Positions 8,095-14,892 of a stretch of DNA of 32,622 nucleotides are shown piece by piece. The position numbers were made by a program, and so were the translations under genes. The DNA lies in the NCBI GenBank assembly GCA_903885855.1, contig CAISKG010000538.1, positions 1 through 32,622 on the forward strand, written 5' to 3'. The first letter of the stretch is position 1. Each line of letters opens with the position of its first letter. Source of the DNA: an uncultured Planctomycetaceae bacterium. Lineage in GTDB: Bacteria > Planctomycetota > Planctomycetia > Pirellulales > UBA1268. The notes under the pieces are model-generated. The model worked only from the letters and a program-made list of their open reading frames with translations, was not told the DNA's origin and searched no databases.

Positions 8095-8160
8095 CCCGCC
8101 CCTCCCGAGGGGCGATCGCCAGGTCGCCCGGAGTGCCCACCGCGATCCAGGAGCCTGCCC

Positions 8161-9084
8161 TTGGCCGTCGAAGGATACGACCTGGTGATGATCGGGATCC
8201 TGGCGGTCGCCGCGCTGCTGGGGTACTTCAAGGGGATCGTCTGGCAGATCGCCTGGATCGCCGGCATCGCCGTCAGCGCGTTCGTCGCCATCCGCTTCGC
8301 GACCCCCGTGGCTCCCTGGTTCGGGCAACAGGCCCCCTGGAACCGCGTCCTGGCGATGCTCGCGCTCTACGCGGGCACCTCGCTGGCGGTGTGGGTGGTG
8401 TTCCGCCTGGTGTCGGGCTTCATCAACGCCATCCATCTCTCGGCGTTCGACCACCAGCTCGGCCTCCTCATGGGAGCGGCCAAGGGGGCCCTCCTGTGCA
8501 TCGTCGTCACCTTCTTCGCCGTGATGCTCGCCCCCGCCTACCGGGCCCAGATCGTGAGCAGCCGCAGCGGCCAGATCATCGGCCAGATCATCGTCCGTGC
8601 CGACGCCCTGCTGCCGGCGGAGCTGCACGAGACGGTGGCGCCGTTCGTGAACCAATTCGAGCGGCAGTTCGCCGCGGCCGGCGGGAGACTCGATCCCGCC
8701 GCGGGGCCGCTGGGAGGCGGAGGAGGCGCGCCGGGGCTGTCGCTGGAGTCGCTGTTCAAAGGCATGGGATCGATGGCAGCCTGGTCGGCGGGGGATGCCG
8801 CCGCCGGCCCCGGGGGGGCCGGGGCGTTCGCCGGAGCAGGGGGGGGCACCGGAGCAGGGGGGGTGCAACAGGCGGGGGGCCCGCTGCCCCCCGGATCGTC
8901 CTGGTTCGCGCCCCAGCCGGAGGCCCCCGCCGGGCAGCCGGTGGCCTTCGAGGGGGCGGCCGCCGCGCCGCCGCAGCGTCCCGCCGCCAGCCGCTTCACC
9001 TCGGAACCCGCCCCTCCGGCGATGCTCCCGCAGCCGCCGGCGGCCTTCCCGATCGGGGCCCAGTCGCCGCTGCCGCGGCGCTAG
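8161..9084 (+). CDS. CvpA-family membrane protein with Gly/Pro-rich tail
   Basis: The first ~150 residues contain four hydrophobic helices in the CvpA arrangement: YDLVMIGILAVAALLGYFKGIVWQ near the start, then VSAFVAIRF, LALYAGTSLAVWVVFRLVSGF and a helix around GLLMGAAKGALLCIVVTFFAVML. The G-x-x-K-G turn after helix 1 and the L-G-x-x-x-G-x-x-K-G motif are typical. CvpA proteins are inner-membrane proteins needed for colicin V production and envelope robustness in enterobacteria; the molecular activity is unknown. From ~165 on, the protein becomes a Gly/Ala/Pro-rich tail with G tracts and is unlikely to be folded. The start is TTG at 8161, well supported by AGGAG (8149-8153) seven bases upstream and by the immediate beginning of homology. 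The gene stands alone and converges on accA. Confidence 0.88.
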   Translation: MAVEGYDLVMIGILAVAALLGYFKGIVWQIAWIAGIAVSAFVAIRFATPVAPWFGQQAPWNRVLAMLALYAGTSLAVWVVFRLVSGFINAIHLSAFDHQLGLLMGAAKGALLCIVVTFFAVMLAPAYRAQIVSSRSGQIIGQIIVRADALLPAELHETVAPFVNQFERQFAAAGGRLDPAAGPLGGGGGAPGLSLESLFKGMGSMAAWSAGDAAAGPGGAGAFAGAGGGTGAGGVQQAGGPLPPGSSWFAPQPEAPAGQPVAFEGAAAAPPQRPAASRFTSEPAPPAMLPQPPAAFPIGAQSPLPRR

Positions 9085-9125
9085 CAGACGCGGTACTCGG
9101 ACGCGCGGGGCCGCCGGGCAGGGAA

Positions 9126-9183
9126 GGGGTTTTCCCCGGGAAAAACGAGCCCTGGATCGGACATAAGAGACATTATCGGACGT
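9126..9183. other. AT-containing palindrome and direct repeat between cvpA-like gene and accA
   Basis: In the 116-base gap between two convergent genes, TTTTCCCCGGGAAAA (9130-9144) is a near-perfect palindrome overlapping GGGG-TTTT-CCCC. It is followed by ATCGGAC repeated at 9156 and 9175, around ATAAGAGACATTAT. This could be a bidirectional terminator, although no T-run follows the hairpin, or a dispersed intergenic element. Confidence 0.35.
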
Positions 9184-9200
9184 CGGGGAGAGGGGCGGAA

Positions 9201-10172
9201 TCAGGCCGAAACGCCCGCTTCCACGAACGTCCCCATCGCCCGGAACTTCCCGTAGCGCGACTCCACCAACGCGGCGGTCGGCTGCGTGAGGAGTTCCTTG
9301 AGCGTGCGCACGAGGTAGTTCTTCAACCGGCTGGCCATCTGTCTGGGATCGCGGTGCGCGCCCCCCGGCGGCTCCTCGATCACCGCGTCGATGACCCCGA
9401 ACGACTTCAGGTCGTGCGACCGCATCCGCAGCGCCCGCGCGGCGTCGGCCTTGTGCTCGGCTCCCTTCCACAGGATCCCGGCACAGCCCTCCGGGCTGAT
9501 GACGCTGTAGTAGGCATGCTCGAGGACCGCCACCCGGTCGCCCACCCCGATCCCCAGCGCCCCCCCCGAGCCCCCCTCGCCGATGACCACGCAGACCACC
9601 GGCACCGGCAGCGTCGCCATGAGGAACATGCTTTCCGCGATCACCTGGGCCTGGCCCCGTTCCTCCGCCCCCACCCCCGGATAGGCCCCGGGGGTGTCGA
9701 TCAGGCAGATCACCGGGAGGCCGTATTTCGCCGCCAACCGCATCTTGCCCATCGCCTTGCGGTAGCCCTCGGGGTGGGCGCAGCCGAAATGGCACGCCTG
9801 TCGCTCCTGGAGCGTCTTCCCCTTCTGGTGGCCGACGACGAGCACCTTGTGCCGGTCCAGCTTGGCGAAGCCGGTGAGCATGGCGCGGTCGTCGCCGTAG
9901 GCCCGGTCGCCGTGGAGTTCCACGAACTCGTCGAACACCAGGCCGAGATAGTCGCTGGTCTTGGGACGGTCGGGGTGGCGGGCCACCTCCACCGTCTGCC
10001 AGGGGTCGAGGGTGCCGAAGACGCGCTTCTGCACCTCCACCAGCTCGCGCCGCAGCCGGCGCAGGTCCTCCTGTTGCCGGGCCCCGAGCGGCGCCGATTC
10101 CAGCTCGGCGATGCGGTCCTCGATCTCGTAGATCGGCTTCTCGAGCGGAAGGCGGTGCAGACCGCGTGTCAT
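9201..10172 (-). CDS. accA: acetyl-CoA carboxylase carboxyltransferase subunit alpha
   Basis: AccA, with AccD, transfers the carboxyl group from carboxybiotin to acetyl-CoA to give malonyl-CoA, the first step of fatty-acid synthesis. The 323-residue protein has the normal length. It begins with the family N-terminus (LEKPIYEIEDRIAELE), followed by TSDYLGLVFDEFVELHGDR, GHQKGKTLQER, FGCAHPEGYRKAMGKM, IDTPGAYPGVGAEERGQA, the glycine-rich GEGGSGGALGIGVGD and YSVISPEGCAGILWK, the crotonase-fold and CoA-binding blocks of AccA. The ATG at 10172 is preceded by GGAG at suitable spacing; the track's start at 10238 is GC-rich shadow. It is the last gene of the minus-strand asd-truA-kinase-accA run, 115 bases after the kinase. 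No accD is in the window, as is usual when accA is unlinked. Confidence 0.97.
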   Translation of the reverse strand: MTRGLHRLPLEKPIYEIEDRIAELESAPLGARQQEDLRRLRRELVEVQKRVFGTLDPWQTVEVARHPDRPKTSDYLGLVFDEFVELHGDRAYGDDRAMLTGFAKLDRHKVLVVGHQKGKTLQERQACHFGCAHPEGYRKAMGKMRLAAKYGLPVICLIDTPGAYPGVGAEERGQAQVIAESMFLMATLPVPVVCVVIGEGGSGGALGIGVGDRVAVLEHAYYSVISPEGCAGILWKGAEHKADAARALRMRSHDLKSFGVIDAVIEEPPGGAHRDPRQMASRLKNYLVRTLKELLTQPTAALVESRYGKFRAMGTFVEAGVSA

Positions 10173-10287
10173 CGGACGCTCCGGGCGGGAAGGCGGGCGG
10201 ACCCGCGGAGTGTCCCATCCGGCCGACCGTGGCGTCAATTCGAGCCCCGGGCCCGTTCCCGGGCCCGTCGCCGCCCGGTCGCGGGCG

Positions 10288-11145
10288 TCACCCGCCGCCC
10301 GGATCGCGCTCGAAGAAGCGGATTTGCTTCAGCTGCCGGATCACGTCCTGCATCGTCGCCGGCCGGTCGGCAGGCTGCTTGGAGAGCATCTGCCGGATGA
10401 GCTTCGAGGCCGCGGCGCTGACGTTGCGGTTGGAGGCCTCCACCACCGGCGGATTGGCGTAGATGTGCTTGCCGAGGAGGTCGTTCTGGTCGACGCCGGT
10501 GTAGGGCGGGGAGCCGGTGAGCATCTCGTAGGCCAGGCAGCCGAGGGAATAGACGTCGCAGCGGCCGTCGAAGGGCTGGCCGCGGATCTGCTCGGGGGCC
10601 ATGTAGCTGGGGGTGCCCTGGGCTTTCTTGCGCGACCAGAAGAGGCGCTGCAGCGCCCCCGGCGGCTTGGCGGCGATGGCGTAGTCGAGGAGCCGCACGT
10701 CCCCGTCGGGCGCGGCGAGGATGTTGGCCGGCTTGACGTCGCGGTGCACCCAGCCGCGCGCGTGGAGATGGCCGAGCGCCTCGGCGATCCCGGTGAGGAT
10801 CTTCACCGCCTTGGGCATCGTCTTCTCACGTTCGGCCGCCGACGCGATGCCGGCGCGGAGGTTCGGATGCGCGAACAGGTCCATCACCAGGCAGGGCATG
10901 CGCTGGTATTCCGACAGCCGGTGGACCCGGATGAGGTGCGGGTGGTCGAGCCCCTTGCCGACGAGGAGTTCGTGCTCGAGTTGGCGGCGCTGGGCGCGGT
11001 CCGCGGCGTGCTCCGGGAGCAGCACCTTGACCGCCACCTGGCGCCCCTCGCTCGAGTCGAACGCGCTCCACACCTGGCACTGCCGGCCGACGCCGAGCTG
11101 CTTCTGCAGCGCGAGCGGGCCGATGCGATCGGGGAGTCTGGCCAT
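10288..11145 (-). CDS. small cytosolic Ser/Thr protein kinase with DYA in place of DFG
   Basis: A bare Hanks-type kinase domain of 285 residues without transmembrane helix or extracellular sensor. Visible motifs are the glycine-rich loop GVGRQCQVW (~18-26), VAVK (Lys39), the catalytic loop HRDVKPAN (His133-Asn140), activation-segment GTPSYMAPEQ, and CDVYSLGCLAYEM. The magnesium-binding DFG motif reads DYA (Asp153-Tyr154-Ala155): the key Asp is kept, but the Gly is replaced. All catalytic residues are present, so activity is plausible. Planctomycetes are rich in such kinases; the substrate is unknown. The ATG at 11145 begins the domain, and the 150 upstream residues in the track are shadow. 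It starts 17 bases after truA stops, so it is probably co-transcribed with asd and truA. Confidence 0.92.
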   Translation of the reverse strand: MARLPDRIGPLALQKQLGVGRQCQVWSAFDSSEGRQVAVKVLLPEHAADRAQRRQLEHELLVGKGLDHPHLIRVHRLSEYQRMPCLVMDLFAHPNLRAGIASAAEREKTMPKAVKILTGIAEALGHLHARGWVHRDVKPANILAAPDGDVRLLDYAIAAKPPGALQRLFWSRKKAQGTPSYMAPEQIRGQPFDGRCDVYSLGCLAYEMLTGSPPYTGVDQNDLLGKHIYANPPVVEASNRNVSAAASKLIRQMLSKQPADRPATMQDVIRQLKQIRFFERDPGGG

Positions 11146-11162
11146 GGCGGGGTGGCGGTGCG

Positions 11163-11984
11163 TCAGGGTGCGGGAGGGGCGGTTGGCGGCGCTGCGGTGC
11201 GGGAGCGCTCGAGCGCCCGCTCGGGATCGATGGCGATGGCGAGGAGGACGAGGCCCTGCGGCGGTGCGGTCGGTCCGGCGGCGGGCCGGTGCCGGGCGGC
11301 GAGCACCTCCGCCATCCACCCCGGCGACCGGCGGCCGCAGCCGACCATCACGAGCGATCCGACGATTATCCGCACCATGTTGTGGAGGAATCCATTCCCC
11401 TCGACCTCGACCCACAGTTCGGCGCCGTCGAGGTCGTCGCCCCCGCCGCGGCGCGACAGTTCGAGCCGGTGGATTGTGCGCACGCTCGACAGACGCGTGG
11501 AGGGGGCGGTCTCGAAACTGGTGAAATCGTGCTCGCCGACGAGCGCCGCGGCGGCCGCCTGCATCGCCGCGGCGTCGAGGCGGCTCTTCCAGCGCCACAC
11601 CACGTGGCGGGTGAGCACCGGGCGGAAGGGAGCGTCGTGGATCCGGTAGCGGTACACCTTGGACACCGCCCCCCCGACCGGATCGAAGCCGGGCGGCACC
11701 TCGGCGCCGTCGACCACGGTGATGTCCGGGGGGAGCCGGGCGTTGAGGGCCCTGACCCAGGTCGCGGCGTCGTGGGGGGCGGCGCTCTCGAACGCCGCCA
11801 CCTGGCCGAGGGCGTGGACGCCCGCGTCGGTGCGGCTCGAGCCGCGCGGCACCACCGCCTCGCCGCTCACCGAGGCGATCGCCGCGGCGAGGGCCCCCTG
11901 CACCGTCGCCCTGCCCGGCTGGGCCTGCCAGCCGGAGTAGCGCGTCCCCTCGTAGGCCAGCGTGAGGCGGAAAGCGCGGGTCAT
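11163..11984 (-). CDS. truA: tRNA pseudouridine(38-40) synthase
   Basis: TruA isomerises uridines 38-40 in the anticodon arm of many tRNAs. The protein (273 residues) starts FRLTLAYEGTRYSGWQAQP and contains the catalytic motif SSRTDAGVHALGQ with Asp53, followed by the family blocks ALNARLPPDI, YRYRI, GEHDFTSFE and EGNGFLHNMVRIIVG. The C-terminal ~25 residues are Ala/Pro-rich and probably disordered. Its ATG overlaps the asd stop codon as ATGA (11981-11984), a sign of translational coupling. The kinase follows after 17 bases. Confidence 0.97.
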   Translation of the reverse strand: MTRAFRLTLAYEGTRYSGWQAQPGRATVQGALAAAIASVSGEAVVPRGSSRTDAGVHALGQVAAFESAAPHDAATWVRALNARLPPDITVVDGAEVPPGFDPVGGAVSKVYRYRIHDAPFRPVLTRHVVWRWKSRLDAAAMQAAAAALVGEHDFTSFETAPSTRLSSVRTIHRLELSRRGGGDDLDGAELWVEVEGNGFLHNMVRIIVGSLVMVGCGRRSPGWMAEVLAARHRPAAGPTAPPQGLVLLAIAIDPERALERSRTAAPPTAPPAP

Positions 11985-13015
11985 GCCCGCACCGTCGTCC
12001 CCCCGCCCCCCGCCATCCGTGCCGCGAGCAACTCGGCGATCTGGACGGCGTTGGTGGCCGCCCCCTTGCGCAGGTTGTCGGAGACGCACCACAGCGCGAT
12101 GCCCGCGGGGCAGGAGTCGTCCTCGCGGATCCGCCCCACGAACACCTCGTCGCGGCCGCTGCAGTCGCGCGGCAGCGGGTAGGACTTCTGCTCGAGGTCG
12201 TCCACCACCGCGATGCCGGGGGCGGCGGCGAGGAGGCGCCGGGCCTCGGCGGCGGTGAGCTTGCGCTCGGTCTCGATGAGGATCGACTCGCTGTGGCAGT
12301 TGGCCACCGGTACGCGGACGCAGGTGGCGCACACGCCGATCGAATCGTCGCCGAGGATCTTCCGGGTCTCGAGCACCATCTTCATCTCCTCGCTCGTCGA
12401 CCCGCCGGGCCGCGGCGAGCCGATCTGGGGGATGAGATTGGCGGCGATCGGATGGGCGAAGACGGCCTTCGCCTCCCCCCTGCCCTCGAGCCAGGCCGTG
12501 GTCGCCTCGCGCAACTCGCCCGTGGCCGCCAGGCCGGCGCCGCTGACGGCCTGGTAGGTGCTCACCACGACCCGCTTCACCCGCGCCGCGTCGTGGAGAG
12601 GCTTCATCACCATCACCATCTGCGTCGTCGAGCAGTTGGGGCTCGAGATCAGCCCGCGGTGCGCGTCGATGGCGCCGGGATTCACCTCCGGGATCACCAG
12701 CGGCACGTCGGGGCGCATCCGGAAGTGCCCGCTCTCGTCGACGACCACCGTGCCGCGCTCGACCGCCCAGGGCACGAACTCCGCCGCCACCTCGTCGGGG
12801 GTGCTGCCGATGGCGATCTGCACGCCGTCGAAGGCCTCCGGGCGCAGCACCTCGACCTCGAGGTCCGCCCCGGCGACCGTGAAGGGCCTGCCCGCCGAGC
12901 GCGGCGAGGCCAGCAGCTTGATGCGGCGGGCGGGGAACTGCCGCTCGAGGAGCGACTCGACGATGATGCGGCCCACGGCGCCGGTGGCGCCGACGACGGC
13001 GATGGTGTCGATCAT
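11981..13015 (-). CDS. asd: aspartate-semialdehyde dehydrogenase
   Basis: Asd reduces L-aspartyl-4-phosphate to aspartate-4-semialdehyde with NADPH, the branch point to lysine/diaminopimelate, threonine and methionine. The 344-residue protein opens with the NADP-binding motif AVVGATGAVGR. It has the catalytic cysteine in SSPNCSTTQM (Cys128), the HPIAANLIPQIG segment, and the RVPVANCHSES block carrying the active-site His. Length and order are those of the bacterial/archaeal-type Asd family. The ATG at 13015 is followed directly by the Rossmann fold; no Shine-Dalgarno is seen, which is common in this window. It lies 56 bases downstream of the HTTM gene and is coupled by ATGA to truA. Confidence 0.97.
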   Translation of the reverse strand: MIDTIAVVGATGAVGRIIVESLLERQFPARRIKLLASPRSAGRPFTVAGADLEVEVLRPEAFDGVQIAIGSTPDEVAAEFVPWAVERGTVVVDESGHFRMRPDVPLVIPEVNPGAIDAHRGLISSPNCSTTQMVMVMKPLHDAARVKRVVVSTYQAVSGAGLAATGELREATTAWLEGRGEAKAVFAHPIAANLIPQIGSPRPGGSTSEEMKMVLETRKILGDDSIGVCATCVRVPVANCHSESILIETERKLTAAEARRLLAAAPGIAVVDDLEQKSYPLPRDCSGRDEVFVGRIREDDSCPAGIALWCVSDNLRKGAATNAVQIAELLAARMAGGGGTTVRA

Positions 13016-13071
13016 GGAGGGGTGATCCGGGCCGTGCCCGGGGTGGGTGGATGCGGGATGGAGGGAGCGGA

Positions 13072-14091
13072 TCAGCGCGCGTCGCCCCCGGCACGGAGCC
13101 GGCGGAGGAGCGCCTGCCAGGAGGCCGCCGGCACGAACGCCAGGTTGGCGGCGATCATGGCCAGACCGAACTCCTTCATGCCCATGGCGACGCCGATGCC
13201 GCCGTGGACGAGGATTCCCATGGCGATCGCCAGGCGGCGCGTGAGCCGCGGCCAGACGAGCGCCGGATAGGAAACCTCCCAAAAGAGCGTACCCAGCGTG
13301 AGGGCGTTGACCAGCAGGGGGTGGCGGGCGAGCCAGGTGAGGTCGAGGGTCCGGTAGCGGCTGTTGGCGGCCGCCCCCCAGAGGGCCGTTCCCTCCCACC
13401 AACTCGCCCCCAGCAGTTTGGCGATGCCGGAAAAGAAGTACACCACGCAGAGGTGGACCTGCACGAGGCGCAGGGCGACGTTGGCGGCCACGCTGGGGCC
13501 CTCGGGGGCGGTGGTGAGCCCCAGCCTCCGGTCGAGCGAGAGCACCGCCCCGCTCGGGCCCACCGCCAGCGGGATCAGGAGCATGCCCAGGGCGTCGTCG
13601 AAACCGAACACCGTCAGCGGCGTGCGGTTGGCCGCGGCGAGGAACCCGGCCAGCGAGACGACCGCGGCCAGGGGCGTGGCCAGACCGAGGGCGAGGCACG
13701 CGCCGGCAAGCAGCGTCACCAGGAGCAGGACGCGCACCGCCGTCGGCGACGAGGCGACGAAGAACCAGCTCCACTGCCAGGGCTGGTCGTTCATGCGCCA
13801 CACGTCGCCGTCGCGCAGCCAGCCGTGCGGGCCGAAGAAGGCGTCGGCATCCAGGAGCCACACCGCGCACGACCAGGCCAGGAGCGCCCCGGCGAAGATC
13901 CGCACGATCGCCAGCGGAAGCGGATCGGCGGGGGTGAACCAAAAGCGGTCCCAGGCGGAGATCCACTCCGCGACGTAGCCCCCTCCCCTCCCCTGCCCCC
14001 CCGCCGCCGCTGGGACGGCGGCCTGGCCCGCCGCCGCCGGGACGGCGGCCTGCGCCCCCGTCGCGGCGGTGGCGCGCGTGCTGCGGCTCAT
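13072..14091 (-). CDS. HTTM-domain (VKGC-like) integral membrane protein
   Basis: This 339-residue protein starts with a ~38-residue low-complexity N-terminus carrying a tandem nine-residue repeat (QAAVPAAAG twice, residues 14-31). The body has the HTTM pattern: WISAWDRFWFTPADPLPLAIVRI, a long first helix, HGWLRD, FGFDDALGMLLIPLAVGP, LRLVQVHLCVVYFFSGIAKLLG, WWEGTALW and LFWEVSYPALVWPR. HTTM is the bacterial relative of vitamin K-dependent gamma-carboxylase; bacterial members are not functionally characterised as a group. About seven to eight membrane helices are present. The start at 14091 overlaps the stop of the upstream partner as ATGA, so the two are surely co-translated. Catalytic Lys residues of human gamma-carboxylase cannot be assigned by eye. 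Confidence 0.85.
   Translation of the reverse strand: MSRSTRATAATGAQAAVPAAAGQAAVPAAAGGQGRGGGYVAEWISAWDRFWFTPADPLPLAIVRIFAGALLAWSCAVWLLDADAFFGPHGWLRDGDVWRMNDQPWQWSWFFVASSPTAVRVLLLVTLLAGACLALGLATPLAAVVSLAGFLAAANRTPLTVFGFDDALGMLLIPLAVGPSGAVLSLDRRLGLTTAPEGPSVAANVALRLVQVHLCVVYFFSGIAKLLGASWWEGTALWGAAANSRYRTLDLTWLARHPLLVNALTLGTLFWEVSYPALVWPRLTRRLAIAMGILVHGGIGVAMGMKEFGLAMIAANLAFVPAASWQALLRRLRAGGDAR
14002..14055. repeat. 27-bp imperfect tandem repeat inside the HTTM gene
   Basis: Two copies of a 27-base unit (around GGGACGGCGGCCTG) encode the nine-residue repeat QAAVPAAAG in the N-terminal tail. The copies differ at a few bases. The repeat lies next to a CCCTCCCCTGCCCCCCC tract. Confidence 0.6.
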
Positions 14092-14711
14092 CGGCGGGCG
14101 CTCCCCGGGGCTGCGAGTGCATAGACGCCCAGCGGCGTCTCGAGGTCGGGGGCGTCGGTGCCGGCGAGCGATTCCTCCGGGGTGGGCAGGTCGAATTCCA
14201 CCATCGTCAATGCCACCTCGCTGCCGCCGTGACGGCGCAGCAACTGCCCGGCGACACCCATCACCAACGGCTGCCACTGGCGCTTCGCCGCTTCGCGCAG
14301 CTCCCGGGGCGCGTCGGGGGCAGGCACCATGCCGGAGATCTTCTCGGCGATCATGAAGCGACGGTGGTAGAGCAGACGCGGGCGGTCGACGGCCGGATCG
14401 GGGAGGAAGCCGTCGCGCGTGGAGCCGTCGGGCATGCGCATCGACCAGCGGATGGCGTGGCCGGGGCCCGGGTCGGGGGCGAAGAACCGGTAGCCGTGCC
14501 CGAGGTACAGCGCCCCCACCAGCGGGCGCAGCGGCTGGATGAGCCGGGCGGCCAGTTCGCTCGACGGCGCCGGGCCCGCCAACGGGGGCGCGACCACCAG
14601 GGCGAACCACCCCAGGATCGCGGCGCTGGCGGCCCAGCGGCCCACGGGGCTCCAGGACCGCGGGAGGGGCGGCTCGGCGGGCGGTCGCGCTGGGGGCGGC
14701 GGGGGGCGCAT
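14088..14711 (-). CDS. HTTM-associated small membrane-anchored protein
   Basis: A 207-residue protein with a Pro-rich N-terminus, one hydrophobic helix (~24-45, AASAAILGWFALVVAPPLAG) and a polar remainder predicted to face the periplasm. Recognisable blocks are YLGHGYRFFAPDPGPGHAIRW, DGFLPDP and RPRLLYHRRFMIAEKI. I know this HYRFFAPDPGP / RLLYHRHFM pattern as that of the conserved planctomycete gene commonly paired with HTTM; no activity is known. A strong ribosome site (GGAGGAAG) precedes the ATG at 14711, which fixes the start. The stop overlaps the HTTM start (ATGA), suggesting a two-protein membrane complex. The terminator of the preceding transcription unit ends about 100 bases upstream, so this gene probably begins the operon. 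Confidence 0.8.
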   Translation of the reverse strand: MRPPPPPARPPAEPPLPRSWSPVGRWAASAAILGWFALVVAPPLAGPAPSSELAARLIQPLRPLVGALYLGHGYRFFAPDPGPGHAIRWSMRMPDGSTRDGFLPDPAVDRPRLLYHRRFMIAEKISGMVPAPDAPRELREAAKRQWQPLVMGVAGQLLRRHGGSEVALTMVEFDLPTPEESLAGTDAPDLETPLGVYALAAPGSARR

Positions 14712-14807
14712 GGGGGTTCTTCCTCCCCCCGCGATCCTCGCCGCGGCCGGGGCCAGGGGTCGGATCGACCGCCGGCCGCGGGCGACTTGCGGGGGATCGC
14801 CCGGGGC

Positions 14808-14845
14808 AAAAAAAAACTCCCGCGCGGCACGGGCCGCGCGGGAGT
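14808..14845 (-). terminator. strong intrinsic terminator downstream of the TIGR03000 gene
   Basis: A perfect 12-base-pair stem (ACTCCCGCGCGG / CCGCGCGGGAGT) with a six-base loop is followed, on the minus strand, by nine consecutive T residues. It lies about 50 bases after the stop of the minus-strand TIGR03000 gene and separates it from the HTTM operon. It is the clearest intrinsic terminator in the window. Confidence 0.93.
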
Positions 14846-14892
14846 GGCTCTCGGTCGGTCCCACCGGCCGGGGGGCCGGGGGGGCGGAGACG

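Larger units (their letters stand above)
7448..8160. other. gene-poor 0.7-kb intergenic stretch with atypical ORF
   Basis: I see no credible gene in this 713-base divergent region. All ORFs here are Arg/Pro-rich shadows. The minus-strand frame around 7570-7890 (MRVGRKTPVTLGRL...) uses codons such as TTA, AGA and GTT that neighbouring genes avoid. Visible structures are a perfect tandem 7-mer (TCATGTC twice, 7564-7577), a 12-base direct repeat (GGTCGGCCAGAC twice, about 8012-8036), and a CCTGCCCC-rich patch at 7900-7935. It may be a degenerate gene, a dispersed intergenic repeat or a structured RNA; I cannot tell which. Confidence 0.4.

Noticed and set aside
7816-10218. 800-residue minus-strand ORF spanning the CvpA-family gene and accA
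   Set aside because: Composition is Arg/Gly/Pro shadow; it covers accA in the wrong frame and the opposite-strand CvpA-family gene.
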